In this document: piece by piece, positions 47,519 through 57,695 of the stretch
Layout of the letters: each line of letters starts with the position of its first letter
How positions within the stretch are numbered: the stretch's first letter is position 1
Source: Oreohelix idahoensis
Taxonomy: Eukaryota > Mollusca > Gastropoda > Stylommatophora > Oreohelicidae
DNA: 64,000 nt
Direction of reading: 5' to 3'
Assembly (NCBI GenBank): GCA_024509875.1
Contig: JAMPIV010005820.1
Coordinates: 412,001-476,000 of the forward strand
The notes under the pieces: model-generated
What the model saw: only the letters and a program-made list of their open reading frames with translations
Database searches by the model: none
What the model was told of the DNA's origin: nothing
Position numbers and translations under genes: made by a program

Positions 47519-47885
47519 CATTATCACCATCATTAGCCATTAGATTCCCATGCGGCAAAGGCCTTCAGTCTGGTCACGTCTTGTGCTATCTGTTTAAATT
47601 CTTTCCATGTCTTAGGAATCCACATTAAGTTTGTAATCTGTATGCAATCCCCTCCTCCCTGTATTTTTAAGTCTCTATTTCTTTAACCATGATGATCCAA
47701 GAACAATGACTGCCTTGTAATACTATTAGAAGCTGTCCTCACTACGTTCACTGTTCAATTCCAGCATCGCTTCTTGATCCGCTGGTATTTATCCTTCTTT
47801 CTTTCCTTCACTTACATGATGGTAATCCTGCCATACTTCTTTTATTTCTTCTATTCTTACTGACATGTATGACAAGACAATTGTA
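47519..47885 (-). mobile_element. Strongly decayed LINE-B 3' end
   Basis: Recognisable only by scattered matches to 25310-25600 (CGGCAAAGGCCTTCAG, TCTTTCCATGTCTTAGG, ATGATCCAAGAACAATGACTG, CCTTGTAATAC). No frame survives. Confidence 0.5.
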
Positions 47886-47978
47886 TCACTAAATCTTGCC
47901 AATACCTTCTACTTAAAGTGTCTTTGCCACATCCTTGACATTTCATGGAAGGACAAAGTCAAGGTGCTCTCACGTGCT

Positions 47979-48275
47979 TCTTCTTCTTCCTCATTTGTCG
48001 TAAAAAGGACGTTGGTTGTATTGTGCCTGTTTACAGCGGAGCTGCGATATCTGCGCCTTTCGGCCGGCACATCTGACTTTCCCACGGCATTTTTTGGGAC
48101 CGGGTTTGCCTTCCCTCTTCGATCCCTACTCTCTCAGCCAGACTGCAGTGATGCAGCCTGTTTCCAGGACCACCCCGTGGAGGTGCAGTAGGGTCTGTCA
48201 GCTCTGGTTCGCTGACCCTGACGCAAGCTGTCAAGCTATGGGTCGCTGACTGCATTCTCTATTGCTGCATCTTTC
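47979..48275 (-). mobile_element. SINE-X copy 2 with 12-bp target duplication
   Basis: Reverse-oriented match to 8114-8425. CTCTCACGTGCT occurs at 47967-47978 and 48276-48287. The (AAG)n tail is at the low-coordinate end (TCTTCTTCTTCC). Confidence 0.92.
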
Positions 48276-48499
48276 CTCTCACGTGCTGACCTTCAAAGCA
48301 TGCATACACTGCTCAGACAGCACAGATTACACTCGCTTGACCATGCCTGCCGCACAGAAGATGGTCGCACCTCCAAAGATAATTTCTACAGACAACCGGC
48401 AGATAGCAAAAAAAAACAGCTGGGCAGCCGAACCTGAGGTTCAAAGATGTGCAAAGACAAACTCGAAGGCACTGGACATAAATCCAACAGCGTGGGAGG

Positions 48500-48754
48500 T
48501 TAAAAAAAAAGGTAGTCCTGAAGCAGATAGTGATGTAATAAGTGAAGTGTTAGAGACTTCACCATACTAGGTCCAGCACCGAGAGGTGGAGTGACCAGTT
48601 CCCGTCCTCGATGCCTTTTCCTTTCCTAATTTAAAAGAGCAGAGTCGGGTACCCATTTACGGATGGGTAGACTAGAGCATGTCAGCACTGTGATTAGAAC
48701 CCGGCATCTCTGCCGCTAAAGACTAGTGCTCTAACCACTGTCAATCGGACGCTC
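48500..48754 (-). mobile_element. SINE-V copy with 7-bp target duplication
   Basis: The minus strand starts GCGTCCGATTGACAGTGG and has GGGTTCTAATCAC as box B. It contains GGGTACCCGACTCTGC and ends in an A/T-rich tail next to 48500. TGGGAGG is at 48493-48499 and 48755-48761. Confidence 0.85.
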
Positions 48755-49012
48755 TGGGAGGACAAAGCACAACGTGGAGAAGCTCCCTATAGCATCACTT
48801 CAGACTGGGCAAAATGAGGCTCTTACAACAAGACAAACAGAATATGTCAAAAGGAACACCAGGCAAAATGAAGCTGAGGTTTATCACCTCAAGGGCACAT
48901 CATTCCCACAGTCAGTTACGACTGGACGAGGCTACTACCACATCCCCGCAACTCTAAATAGCTCAATAAAATGAAAATAATAAAGACAAATGAGCTTATA
49001 ATAGTTTATTAC

Positions 49013-49110
49013 CTTCTGTTTCCATGTCAACCGTTTCCATGTCAATCAGTTCCTCATCAGAGATGTCAGAATCTCTTTCTTTGTGCTCATCTATAACATC
49101 TGACTTCAAT
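49013..49110 (-). CDS. Host gene, internal acidic exon, exon 3 of those seen
   Basis: Acceptor TTGTTGTTGTCCAG precedes 49110 and donor GAAG|GTAATA follows 49013. The exon is 98 bp: its first base completes a codon with the GG left by the exon at 50361-50497, then 32 codons follow (LKSDVIDEHKERDSDISDEE, LIDMETVDMETE), and one G is left over. The product is highly acidic (Asp/Glu runs), typical of disordered regions in nuclear or chromatin proteins. No named family is recognised. Confidence 0.65.
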
Positions 49111-49267
49111 CTGGACAACAACAACAAATAATTATTATTTCTAGCTTTATTCTTCAAAGGTAATACAATTTTTGCCTACCTGTAGAATGAATTACTATCA
49201 TAACATATCATCTGGAATAAAATATTATCAACATGTATTATCCACTATTATGGTAAACATAATATAA

Positions 49268-49590
49268 ACAACCTGAGATATGCTGATGATGTCTTAAATA
49301 GCAAAATAATGAAAAAAAAGAGCTGCAGAAAATGACTGATACAATGGTTACAGAAGGTCAAAATAAAAGCCTACCTTAATAGTAAGAAGACAGAAGTAAT
49401 GATCATCTCGAAAAAAAAAAAATGACTTTTCCTGAATGCCGTATCAGAGTAAATGGAATAGTTTTGAACAAGTCAATAGATTCAAATACCTAGGCACCTT
49501 AATAACATCAGATCGAAGATGCATCTTAGAGGTGAAGAGTAGAATGGTCCAGGCAAAAGCAATATTCAATACAATTAAAACTGATAATTC
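49268..49590 (+). pseudogene. Decayed LINE RT fragment
   Basis: NLRYADDVLNSK (RT active-site motif), a KTEVMIIS motif and then YLGTLITSDRRCILEVKSRM occur in neighbouring frames. Closest in form to LINE-D. Poly-A tracts break the frame. Confidence 0.65.
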
Positions 49591-49954
49591 TCATTTTGTG
49601 TAGGACTTGATTTTTGATTTACTTCCACATATTTCCCAATGCAAAGAAAGCCACTCTTACCTTCTGTATTCTTACTTTGATATAACTAGATTACTTTGAA
49701 CCTTTCCTGTCATTATAGTTATTTGTTATTTAACAAAGCATACAAATGGAGAAGTGTTCATGTGACCTGAAACATCATATATCACCTTAATGCAGGGTTT
49801 CTTAACCTGTGGCTCACAGACCCCCTGAGGGTCCATGAATGGATTTTAGGGGTGGGGGTTCGTGTACATAACCTAAAATTTAAAATGTACAAGTTTTTTT
49901 ATCACGTTTTTATGTACATTTTAACCCTAAATAGGTTCCACAGCTTCCACAAGA

Positions 49955-50310
49955 CAATCAAAGGAGCCTACAGACTTCATTGCACAATCAAAGGGGCCCA
50001 TAGCCTTCATTATACAATCAAAGGGGCTTATAGCCTTCATTATACAATCTAAGGGCCCATAGCCTTCATACAATCTAAGGGGTCAAAGGTCTTTGCTGGA
50101 CAATCAAAGGGGACCATAGCCTTCATCATACAAAAAAGGGGACCATAGCCTTCATGATACAATCAAATGGGCTCAAAGCCTTCATCATACAATCAAAGGG
50201 GCCCACAGCCTTCATCATACAATAAAAGGGGCCCCCTGCCTTTATTATACAATCAAAGGGCCCACAGCCTTCATCAAAGGGGCCTATAGTTTTCATTGTA
50301 CATTCAAAGG
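49955..50310. repeat. Tandem array, about 30-bp unit, 11-12 copies
   Basis: The unit is ATACAATCAAAGGGGCCCAT followed by AGCCTTCATC, with variants. It lies in the intron next to the Gln-rich exon. The minus strand stays open with a 10-residue period (GPFDCMMKA), which is a consequence of the 30-bp unit. Confidence 0.88.
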
Positions 50311-50360
50311 GGCCTACGGAACACAAAAAAGATGAAGAAATCCTGCCTTTCTCCACTTAC

Positions 50361-50497
50361 CCATCTGAACCTTCGATCACTGTGACATCCTCTCTCTCAT
50401 CTTCTTGTTTGACTTCCAATTTGACAGAACCAGTACTGTTATTATTAAAATTGCTGATGGTTGCTGCCTCCTCCTGCTGTTGCTTTTGTTGCTGCTG
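50361..50497 (-). CDS. Host gene, internal Gln-rich exon, exon 2 of those seen
   Basis: Acceptor CATCCTTTCAG precedes CAG CAG CAG at 50497 (a NAGNAG site, so one Gln may be optional) and donor GATGG|GTAAGT follows 50361. The 137-bp exon starts on a codon boundary, matching the phase-0 end of the exon at 56538-56823. It encodes a polyglutamine start (QQQQQKQQQEEAAT), then NFNNNSTGSVKLEVKQEDER and EDVTVIEGSD. It ends with two bases that join the next exon in frame. The VKLEVKQEDE sequence resembles sumoylation-type acidic motifs (inference). The CAG run could be length-variable. Confidence 0.7.
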
Positions 50498-50585
50498 CTG
50501 AAAGGATGAAGCAGGTTAAATTAGTACAGGCAAAAAAGTATAAATAAAGGACAAAAAAAGGTTTAAGTAGCCCTGTGTAGTTCCC

Positions 50586-50760
50586 AGGGTAAGAGAGGGA
50601 GAGTAAGACCAAGGAACACGTGGAGAAGAGAACTGGTGACAGACGTGAAGGGCTTAAAGAAGACATGGACAGACCTTGAGGTGATGGCACGTGACAGGAC
50701 AAGACTTGGCTGACGTTTGTTGAAGGCTTATGCTCTTTGGAGAGGTGAAAGAAGACGATG
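50586..50760 (+). mobile_element. LINE-B 3' fragment
   Basis: TAAGAGAGGGAGAGTAAGACC, then ACACGTGGAGAAGAGAACTG and GTTGAAGGCTTATGCTC, match the C-terminal coding end of LINE-B at 25310-25470 (reversed). It interrupts a further dispersed repeat whose flanks (GTAGTTCCCAGG and GGGCTCTTGCTCCCTCAG) recur at 55995-56090. Confidence 0.75.
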
Positions 50761-50944
50761 TATTTACCAGGGAAAAGGGGGGAGGGAGTGTCTCTAAGAA
50801 GATAAAATAGGGCTCTTGCTCCCTCAGACATTTTGTAACAGGTAACTAATATGAGGTTGTGCTGGAAACCTATTTATTGACTCTTGAAATCCACACACTT
50901 TCAAAGATTCCCCCTGTATTTGAAAAATGCTGGTACTATACTTT

Positions 50945-51290
50945 CATAAATGGGTCCTTGCTTAGAAGAGAAGGATTGAAGTGGTACAACAGGATCATCA
51001 ATGTGGAACTGAAGACACAAACCAGACAAGTGCTATGGGAACAAGAGAAGACAACACTGGAGATGGATGGGACACACCATTACACGACAGTCCTTGTTCT
51101 GGAATCCCCAGGGTACAAGAGGTAGAGAAAGATAAAAAAACACAAATGGAGAACAGAGCTAGAGACAAAAATGAAAGGGTCACAAAAGGCACTGAAAGAA
51201 CTTGAGCTGATGGGCACAGATAAGGGAGGACTTGGCATGAGTTTGCTGAAGGCCTATGCTTCTTGGGGTGCTGAAGGGTATAAATGAATG
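50945..51290 (+). pseudogene. LINE-B RT C-terminal fragment
   Basis: The translation TFINGSLLRREGLKWYNRII then ELKTQTRQVLWEQE is collinear with LINE-B at 25309-25690. It ends TATAAATGAATGATG, consistent with the family's (ATGA)n tail. Confidence 0.8.
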
Positions 51291-51399
51291 ATGTATAAAC
51301 AATACAGACCAATGTTAGTAATCAACATGAGGAAGTAGAGACATTGTTATCTTACACTGCCATGTGGGGCACTAGTAGCAGTTACTGCCCCTTGTTTTG

Positions 51400-51642
51400 A
51401 GGTCGTAGTAAGAGCGCTGGTCTCTCGCGACAAAGATGCCGGGTTTGAATCACGATACCAACACGCTCCAGTCTACCCAGCTGTAAATGGGTACCTGACT
51501 GAGTTGGGGAAGGAAAAGGCAGCAAGGAAGAGAACTGGTCACCTCACCTCTTGATGCTGGACCTAGTATGGTGGTCTCTAACACTTCACTCCCCTACGCC
51601 AGCACTGCTATGGGACTACCTTTACCTTTATTTTAAGAAAGG
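51400..51642 (+). mobile_element. SINE-V copy
   Basis: AGAGCGCTGGTCTCTCGCGA, a decayed box B GGGTTTGAATCAC, CAGCTGTAAATGGGTACCTG and GGGACTACCTTTACC show the SINE-V order. The head is truncated or diverged. Confidence 0.8.
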
Positions 51643-51657
51643 ATCAAATCTTACCCT

Positions 51658-51870
51658 TCTTCTTCTTCTTCTTCCGTCCTTAGCCAAAGACCGACCAAGC
51701 AGTCAGAGGCCATCACGCCTTGTGGCGTCTTAAGGGCAACAGCAGATTGATTTTCTCTGTTGTAGTTTCCCATCACGCCTAGCGGCGTCTTTAGGGCAAC
51801 AACAAATAGATCCATCTGCCGTTGTTTCCGTAATCGGTGTGACAAGCCAACGGGTGATCAGCCCATTGGG
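51658..51870 (-). mobile_element. Short retroposon sharing its 3' end with LINE-E, 13-bp target duplication
   Basis: CAAATCTTACCCT is duplicated at 51645-51657 and 51871-51883. The 213-bp insert on the minus strand ends CTAAGGACGGAAGAAGAAG, the LINE-E type 3' end and tail. It contains the stem-loop word AGACGCC...GGCGTGATGG twice, about 60 bp apart. Sharing a 3' end with a LINE is how SINEs borrow LINE machinery. Confidence 0.85.
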
Positions 51871-51883
51871 CAAATCTTACCCT

Positions 51884-52940
51884 GAGTCTACATTAAATCA
51901 CAGAGAGGCTATAGAGTATTATTTACTGAGTAGCCTACAGTCAGAAACTAGTGTTTATGATGACTACTCAGATCAGCTGCTAGTACATGATATGCAACAG
52001 GGTACACCAAAATGTCAGGAAACTGTCAAAGGGTTGTTAATAACGTGTTGATCACAAACTGGATTTGGCACTTTAAAATGTTAAATGCCATATTCAACTA
52101 TAGCTGCAGTTTAGAAAAATCCATTATCTACTATCGTCAATGACAGTCAAATGTCTGGGGGTATTGTTGTGGATCACCACCAAACTTTTACATCCAGAAC
52201 TTTTCTATATATTCAAATAAGCAGTCAACATGGCTGGACCCATTGCAAAGCCAGTTTAAATTGATTATTGATTGTTTTCCGCATCAAAATTAAGCACGTA
52301 AGTAATTTGGTTTGTTTCTTCCCCTTTAGAATGTTATTTATTCATGAATTTAGTTATATTAAATTTTATTGAATCCATTTTGATGGGCTAAAAATTTAAA
52401 AAATACATTAGCAATATATTTTAAATGCCTTTAATTCGTTAGTAGTGAGTTTATAAGAAGCAACACAATGTCTGGAGACCTATAAGAAAACAAACAGGTG
52501 TTACTGAGAACAATTTAAACTAAAAACTACTGACAGGAAGTATTAACCCATCAATTTTCGTTTATGTAAAGGATAAAACATTAAATTGTTTCATGATGAC
52601 ACAAAGGTTTGGAAAACATGTAAATGTCAACACTGCACTTCATGATGAGAGGTAGATGTTTTGACTATACAAATTTTATTTTAAACTTTTCTCCAACAAA
52701 ATATAGTTTTAACATTTGAAGTTGCTTTTAACTATACCATCATACATCTGGACATTAGGATATAAACAAAGTGTTGAAATATAGGATTGGTTGTATTGCT
52801 GAATGGAATTTCTGTAAAACTATTGCAGCCTTTCTTCTCCTTGTATGGCCAGGCATAAAATGTCAAATCTTATGGCACTAGCCAGACTAAAATCTTTGCT
52901 TGCCAATATAATAAAATAAAACAATCCTTAGGTCAACTTA
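51884..52940. other. No element recognised
   Basis: AT-rich intronic sequence. The plus-strand frame ending at 52051 (EAIEYYLLSSLQSETSVYDD) reads smoothly but shows no splice sites in phase or family motif. Confidence 0.35.
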
Positions 52941-53573
52941 TAAGTCAGAAGAATTCAGAACCACCACTGATGTAAGACAAGGTAATATTCTGTCACGTTA
53001 TCTTTTCATACTCCTCATGGACGATGTCCTCAAGTCATGTAAGGAGAGGACAAGAAAGTATTCAGTGGGGTACTGGAAGATGAGTCTGGTCTGTATTTCA
53101 GAGCTAGCATTTGCTGATGATGTTGCCCTGATTGCTAAATCAGAGGCACATCTTCAATCCAACCTGCAAGTCTGGAAGGAAGAGCTGGAGAAGAGAGGGA
53201 TGGTCATAAGCAGCTCTAAAACAAAATCCATGGTGATATCACGGGAAGAAAGAATTCATCAGATTAAGCTGGGAGAACAGGTCCTGGAGCAGGTCGACCA
53301 CTTTAAATACCTTGGAGCTGTCATAGACCGGAAGGGAGGCATCAATGAAGAGTTGGCTACCTGAAGATCAGCAGCTGGGAGACTTTTTCAAGCCGTAAAT
53401 CGAGGATTCCTAAGCAAAAGAGAAGTTGGTAAGAAAACGAAGATAGCTGTAAACCGCTCCACCTATGTCCCAGTCTTGACATGTGGATGCGAGTCATGGG
53501 CAATGACTACAACCCACAAAAGCCAGATCCAAACCTCAGAAATGAGGTATCTGAGGAAGGTGGTTGAAGTAAC
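52941..53573 (+). pseudogene. LINE-A copy, first part, interrupted
   Basis: Starts TAAGTCAGAAGAATTCAG (5'-truncated) and keeps TTDVRQGNILS, SELAFADDVALIAKSEAHLQ, FKYLGAVIDRKGG and, after a TGA near 53362, CGCESWAM. It stops at GTTGAAGTAAC, where the LTR-like insertion begins. The remainder is at 55627-55964. Confidence 0.9.
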
Positions 53574-55626
53574 TGTGATAAGAGGTTTTGATGTTACTAA
53601 TTATAAGATATCCTGGACAAATAGATGTATCAGAGTATACCAGGATAGTGCCAGATAAGAGACTGGTCTTATAAGTAATACCCCCTTCTCTGAAAAAGAG
53701 CAAGGGTGTATAGACATCAAAGTGGGGGTCAAGCTATGTAAGTTCTCAGAGAAGATGATGATGATGTACTCTGAGTCCCTACTGCTACTTCTAGAGATCC
53801 CAAATTGGTTTAGCTACGGGTCTAGGGGAATGTATTTAATATAATTAATGATTAATTTCAAACAGAACTTCAACTTAATAAAATTATTTAAGCAAGGCTG
53901 TATGAAATTTTATGTACACTTTAATTTTCCTGAACCTCAATCTTTTTGGTCAGGAATTATAAAAATCAAGAAAAGGTTATTTACATAATAAAATAAATAT
54001 TTTGGAAACTCTGTTCCATTTCTGTAAAAGAGGTCACTGGAATGACTATACACACAGTTCTTGTTCCTAAGATTGATACTACTACTAATCCTACACTGTA
54101 AGGTCTGCTATTGTCATCATACCAAGGTGGTAAGCTTTATTTGGTGAATAAGGTTGGATGAACTGACATTGCCTTCTTAAAGGACTTATCTTTAAACTGT
54201 TACTGCTGCTGTTCTGTCAATAATAGTCAGGATCACCAACGTTGTGACTCCTGGCTGAAGATAAGGGGTCTAGCTCCAAGTTTTAGCAGGAGCGCTCAAC
54301 TCCCACACGTTCTTCCTCTCAGTCTAATGCAGCCACGAGGTAAAGTCATGATACAACCTGGAATAAAAGGACAACCCATTCCATGTAGAAGTCTGCCTCT
54401 TTTAATTCACCCCTAATCAATATTAAAACTTACCTAGGTCAGACATTTGTGCTAACAAGTCGCACAAGACCTTAAATTCCTTTGTCTACAATCAGTTTCA
54501 TGTAATCATTCTTTATCTGTGTTGATTCAATGTTTGGGTCCCTCGTTCATGCTTGGCTTCCATACAATAATCATGGTACGTACAATATAGCATGTGACCT
54601 ATTGATTACTTCATTCTAACCTTCCCTATATGTTTTCACATGATATTTGAACAGGGTGTCACTCCAGAAGAAAATACCAATTTATTAATACTACACTTAC
54701 AGTCGCAAATTTTTGTTGCCAATTTGCAAACATTATACACATTTTTTTCAATTCAAACCAGCCTACCTACTACACACATTCCTACTTAGGTTAGCGTGAC
54801 CTAACACATCCCGCCGGCAGTATTCGAATAAATATGGCACACACATAGGCTTTTTACTTTTCTTACAGGTCAATTATTTAACAAAGTATGCAAGTAAAAT
54901 TAACTCTCTTACCCCCAGGTAAATAAGTTCATACACACACAAGACGTAAAAGGGTACTTATGCGGTTCTAAACGTGTCTGTTTAATCTGACCAAATTTTA
55001 ATATTTTACATTTCAGTTATTAATGGACCGATTTTAATTATCAAAAGTGATAATTAAACGGCCAATTTCTCTCTATCGTTCTATATAGTTTTCCTTTAGT
55101 TATTCCTTTGTATTTCCATCTGGGTAATTTTTAAGTAATTAAATGTGACCTTACCCTGATGTGAAAATATCTCTAAAATCAATTTTACTAAGTCAAGATA
55201 ATTTTATTATGAGGGAATCTTTATGTTTATGTGTTAAGCAATATCAGGGCTATAATTCGAGATATCCCTTTCATTTTACTTATCTTTAGTTATTAAGAAA
55301 TAAATTATCTACGTTCGGTCAAAAACACAAAATAGGCATTATTTCCACTTCAACCAAAATTTTCTTGTAACTACAAGAAAAGGAAACGATTTGATTGGTT
55401 GTTAAATTTGTACTATGTTCTTCGATAAATTTTGGGGTGGGCGGTAACTTTTGACTTGTTTCTTAGAAAAATTCAAATACCCTAGAAAAATTGTTGGTGG
55501 TAAATTTGACCGGGCCCTCAGACAAATTTCAAATACTGTAGTTATTTATAGATTTAAAAAATACGTTAACTAGTTTTTGAGCGGGGAATTTTTGAGCGTG
55601 TCGTCATACAGATTCACTTCACTACA
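53574..55626. mobile_element. LTR-like insertion (2053 bp) in LINE-A
   Basis: Begins TGTGATAAGAGGTTTTGATG and ends CAGATTCACTTCACTACA. GTAAC is duplicated on both sides (53569-53573 and 55627-55631), and uninterrupted LINE-A copies (11540-11560, 46885-46900) have a single GTAAC there. TG...CA ends and a 5-bp duplication are the LTR-retroelement signature. No gag or pol motif and no internal LTR pair are visible, so it is probably a long solo LTR or a non-autonomous element. Confidence 0.82.
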
Positions 55627-55964
55627 GTAACAAGAAGAGACATGGTCCACAACCAGACGATACGTCAAGGCCTAAAACCCAACCCCTGCAGACCCAAGTA
55701 GAACAGTCCCAACTGAGACGGTTTGGCCATGTCTGCAGAATGGGACAAGATCGGCTATCACAGCAAGCATGGGAAACTTAAGAGCCAGGGATCCAGACCT
55801 CCAGGACGACCCAAAGTCCGCTGGGAGGACAACATTAGACAATCTTTGAAGGACCGAGGACTAGAATGGAACCAAGCCAGGAGGAAGACAGCCGATAGAA
55901 TAGTATGGCGCTCTCTCTTACAAACCTCTACATCTCACTGTAGAAGAGGAACGACCAAGTAAGC
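55627..55964 (+). mobile_element. LINE-A copy, second part (3' end)
   Basis: Continues the LINE-A C-terminus with AACAAGAAGAGACATGG, GGTTTGGCCATGTCTGCAG and GGACCGAGGACTAGAATGG. It ends GGAACGACCAAGTAAG. Confidence 0.9.
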
Positions 55965-55994
55965 TCAACTTTTGGTCACCCGCATCAAATATCT

Positions 55995-56260
55995 GGTCAC
56001 CAGTGGTGACCTGGTGTAGTTCCCAGGGGGCCTCGGAGGAGATAATGAAGGAATAGGGCCACTGCTCCCTCAGGCTTGTAGGAAAATGGTGGCTACTGTG
56101 AGGAGGTTGTGAATGTGGCTGGCAACATCATCATATAAAACAACCTGCTACAGAAACCACTGCTGCAAGTGCATGCATTTTCTTGCAAGCATCTTACACA
56201 GGAACCAGCTGAAGTACTGGCTCCATACCTTGTAAAGAGCCAAAAAAAAAAATTTGAAAT
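55995..56260 (+). repeat. Dispersed repeat shared with 50568-50870 and 61300-61440
   Basis: GTAGTTCCCAGG, then AGGGCCACTGCTCCCTCAGG and TGTGAGGAGGTTGTG match the flanks of the LINE-B piece near 50570 and 50810-50860. CTACAGAAACCACTGCTGCAA recurs in diverged form at 61340. Class unknown. Confidence 0.55.
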
Positions 56261-56537
56261 CATGACCAGAGACTTTATACCTTAAGTAAATGCTGATATC
56301 TAATCTATTTAACTGATGCCTGTTAATAAATGTTCTCTAATTTACAGCCTTGGCCTTCGCTACTCATTAACATTTAGACAAGATTTGGATGAGCTGTCTG
56401 AGAATAGTATTTTCATTTGCTGGTAATCTCTCTCTCTCTCTCTCTCTGTGAGTTTGTACAAGCAAAGTCTGCTAAAATAAACAAGAAAAAGATGTCTCGT
56501 ACTTTGACATCAAGTGTTTCAACAATAACATACTCAC

Positions 56538-56823
56538 CGGCACTGGCCCAGCATTCCCTTTTTTTATGACAACATTGTTAATATCCTGGTCTGGGTCATA
56601 TTGAGGATCCTGCCGTGGGTTTTCCCTAAGTATCCCATTCTTGGGGTCCCTTTCTGAATCATCATCATCTGACATGTCATCAAAAGCCTCATCATCATAG
56701 CTGTCCAAATTAGACTGGCTGGAGCTCTGGGGTTTTGGTGGTGGTAGTATGCTCTCTCTTCTGACAGTTTCAGAGACAAAACCTTTCTGGCTGATGTCAT
56801 CATTGTCAATCTCCATCAGTTGC
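56538..56823 (-). CDS. Host gene, internal Ser/Asp-rich exon, exon 1 of those seen
   Basis: Acceptor GTTCCTTGAACTAG precedes 56823 and donor CCG|GTGAGTATG follows 56538. The 286-bp exon has one leading base and 95 open codons, ending on a codon boundary in phase with the Gln-rich exon at 50497. It encodes QLMEIDNDDISQKGFVSETV, ESILPPPKPQSSSQSNLDSY, DDEAFDDMSDDDDSERDP and VVIKKGNAGPVP. Composition suggests a disordered acidic nuclear protein with casein-kinase-type Ser sites; no domain or name is recognised. The preceding exon was not located. The second open frame over the same DNA (56564-56809) is a shadow. Confidence 0.7.
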
Positions 56824-56965
56824 CTAGTTCAAGGAAACAAGCAGACAACATATTGGAAAATTTAAGAATACAATGAACTTCAATTCAGCAAATGACAACT
56901 TCCAAAGACACTAGCTTGTTAAGATGTTATGTCACTATTGTACATTTTTTTAAATAATGTAAAAC

Positions 56966-57060
56966 TTTTGCCTCGTTTTGGCAAGGCACGTCCCGTTCAA
57001 CCTAGTCAGTTATATTAGGGCACATGTCCAAATATAAAAGACTTTTAGGTCTGGGCTATT
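56966..57060. repeat. Second copy of the hairpin-bearing dispersed repeat
   Basis: TTTTGCCTCGTTTTGGCAAG, CGTCCCGTTCAACCTAGTC and TTATATTAGGGC match 23876-23972. The stem-loop has one mismatch here. Confidence 0.7.
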
Positions 57061-57598
57061 ATTTTACTATTGTACATAAGAAAGCATAAGCTCTGATGCT
57101 AAATACAACAAACATGACAGAAAAGGAGTGGAGCGGACACAAATTTGAGGCTCTTGAAATAAGAAAATGTAAAAGAATAGATCCTACATTAAACTGTAGT
57201 CTAGTAAGAAAGAGTTATTTAGAGAAAAACCTGAAATATCAAAGTGAGTCATGAACAACTAGTAAACAAGGAGGAAAAGCCTAGAAGGACACAGATGTGT
57301 GGTTTTACAGAAGATTTATCATGGCCAGCTAACAAAAGTAATGAGGATATCCTGAAATAAGCCATTGTACAAAGGAAGCTTGTTTACTGACACTAGAAAG
57401 ATGCAATCCACTTTATTTGGGTATGTTATGAAAAAGGCCTCAGCTGGAGTATAATATGACAACAAGAAAGGTTGAAGGAAAAAAGAGAAAGAGCATGACA
57501 AAGAGGGAAGATACTGGAGGTTGATATCAAAGTGTGGAAAGAAAGAAAAAAATGGTACTGAAGGTAGGAAGTTGTGAAGAGACATGTTTACATATGAT
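57061..57598. other. No gene recognised
   Basis: Purine-rich plus strand (AAGAAAG words); no motif. The minus frame 57319-57714 is mostly a reversed LINE-B piece plus pyrimidine-rich sequence. Confidence 0.35.
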
Positions 57599-57695
57599 AA
57601 GAACCAGACAAGCGCCAGTGGAACAAGAGATGAGAAGAAGGCGCTGGAGATGGATAGGACACACATTGAGGACACCTGTTGATAGTGTGGCCGTC
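57599..57695 (+). mobile_element. LINE-B short fragment
   Basis: AACCAGACAAGCGCCAGTGG then GATGAGAAGAAGGCGCTGG encodes TRQAPVEQEMRRRRW, matching LINE-B near 25560-25600. Confidence 0.75.

Larger units (their letters stand above)
47888..48970 (+). pseudogene. LINE-G reverse transcriptase C-terminus, split by two SINEs
   Basis: The frame gives YLKCLCHILDISWKDKVKVL up to the SINE-X insertion at 47979. It resumes at 48279 with SRADLQSMHTLLRQHRLHSL and DHACRTEDGRTSKD. It continues past 48400 with a decayed RFKD-type motif and KALDINPTAWE, is cut again by SINE-V at 48500-48754, and resumes from 48762 with VEKLPIASLQTGQNEALTT. These are the post-RT segments of a further LINE family (typical form CLRRILGISWKDKV). 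Both interruptions carry target duplications, so the original continuity is certain although the frame itself is decayed. Confidence 0.8.

Noticed and set aside
49955..50310. CRISPR-like repeated spacing of about 30 bp
   Set aside because: Units are contiguous diverged tandem repeats without unique spacers, in an animal-type sequence.
51839..52051. Plus-strand 70-codon frame with protein-like composition
   Set aside because: Its start lies inside a retroposon insertion and the rest has no splice sites in phase or recognisable family.
56342..56432. Plus-strand exon-like segment between TTTACAG and CTG|GTAATC
   Set aside because: Opposite strand to the supported gene, no partner exon in phase, weak composition; likely chance.
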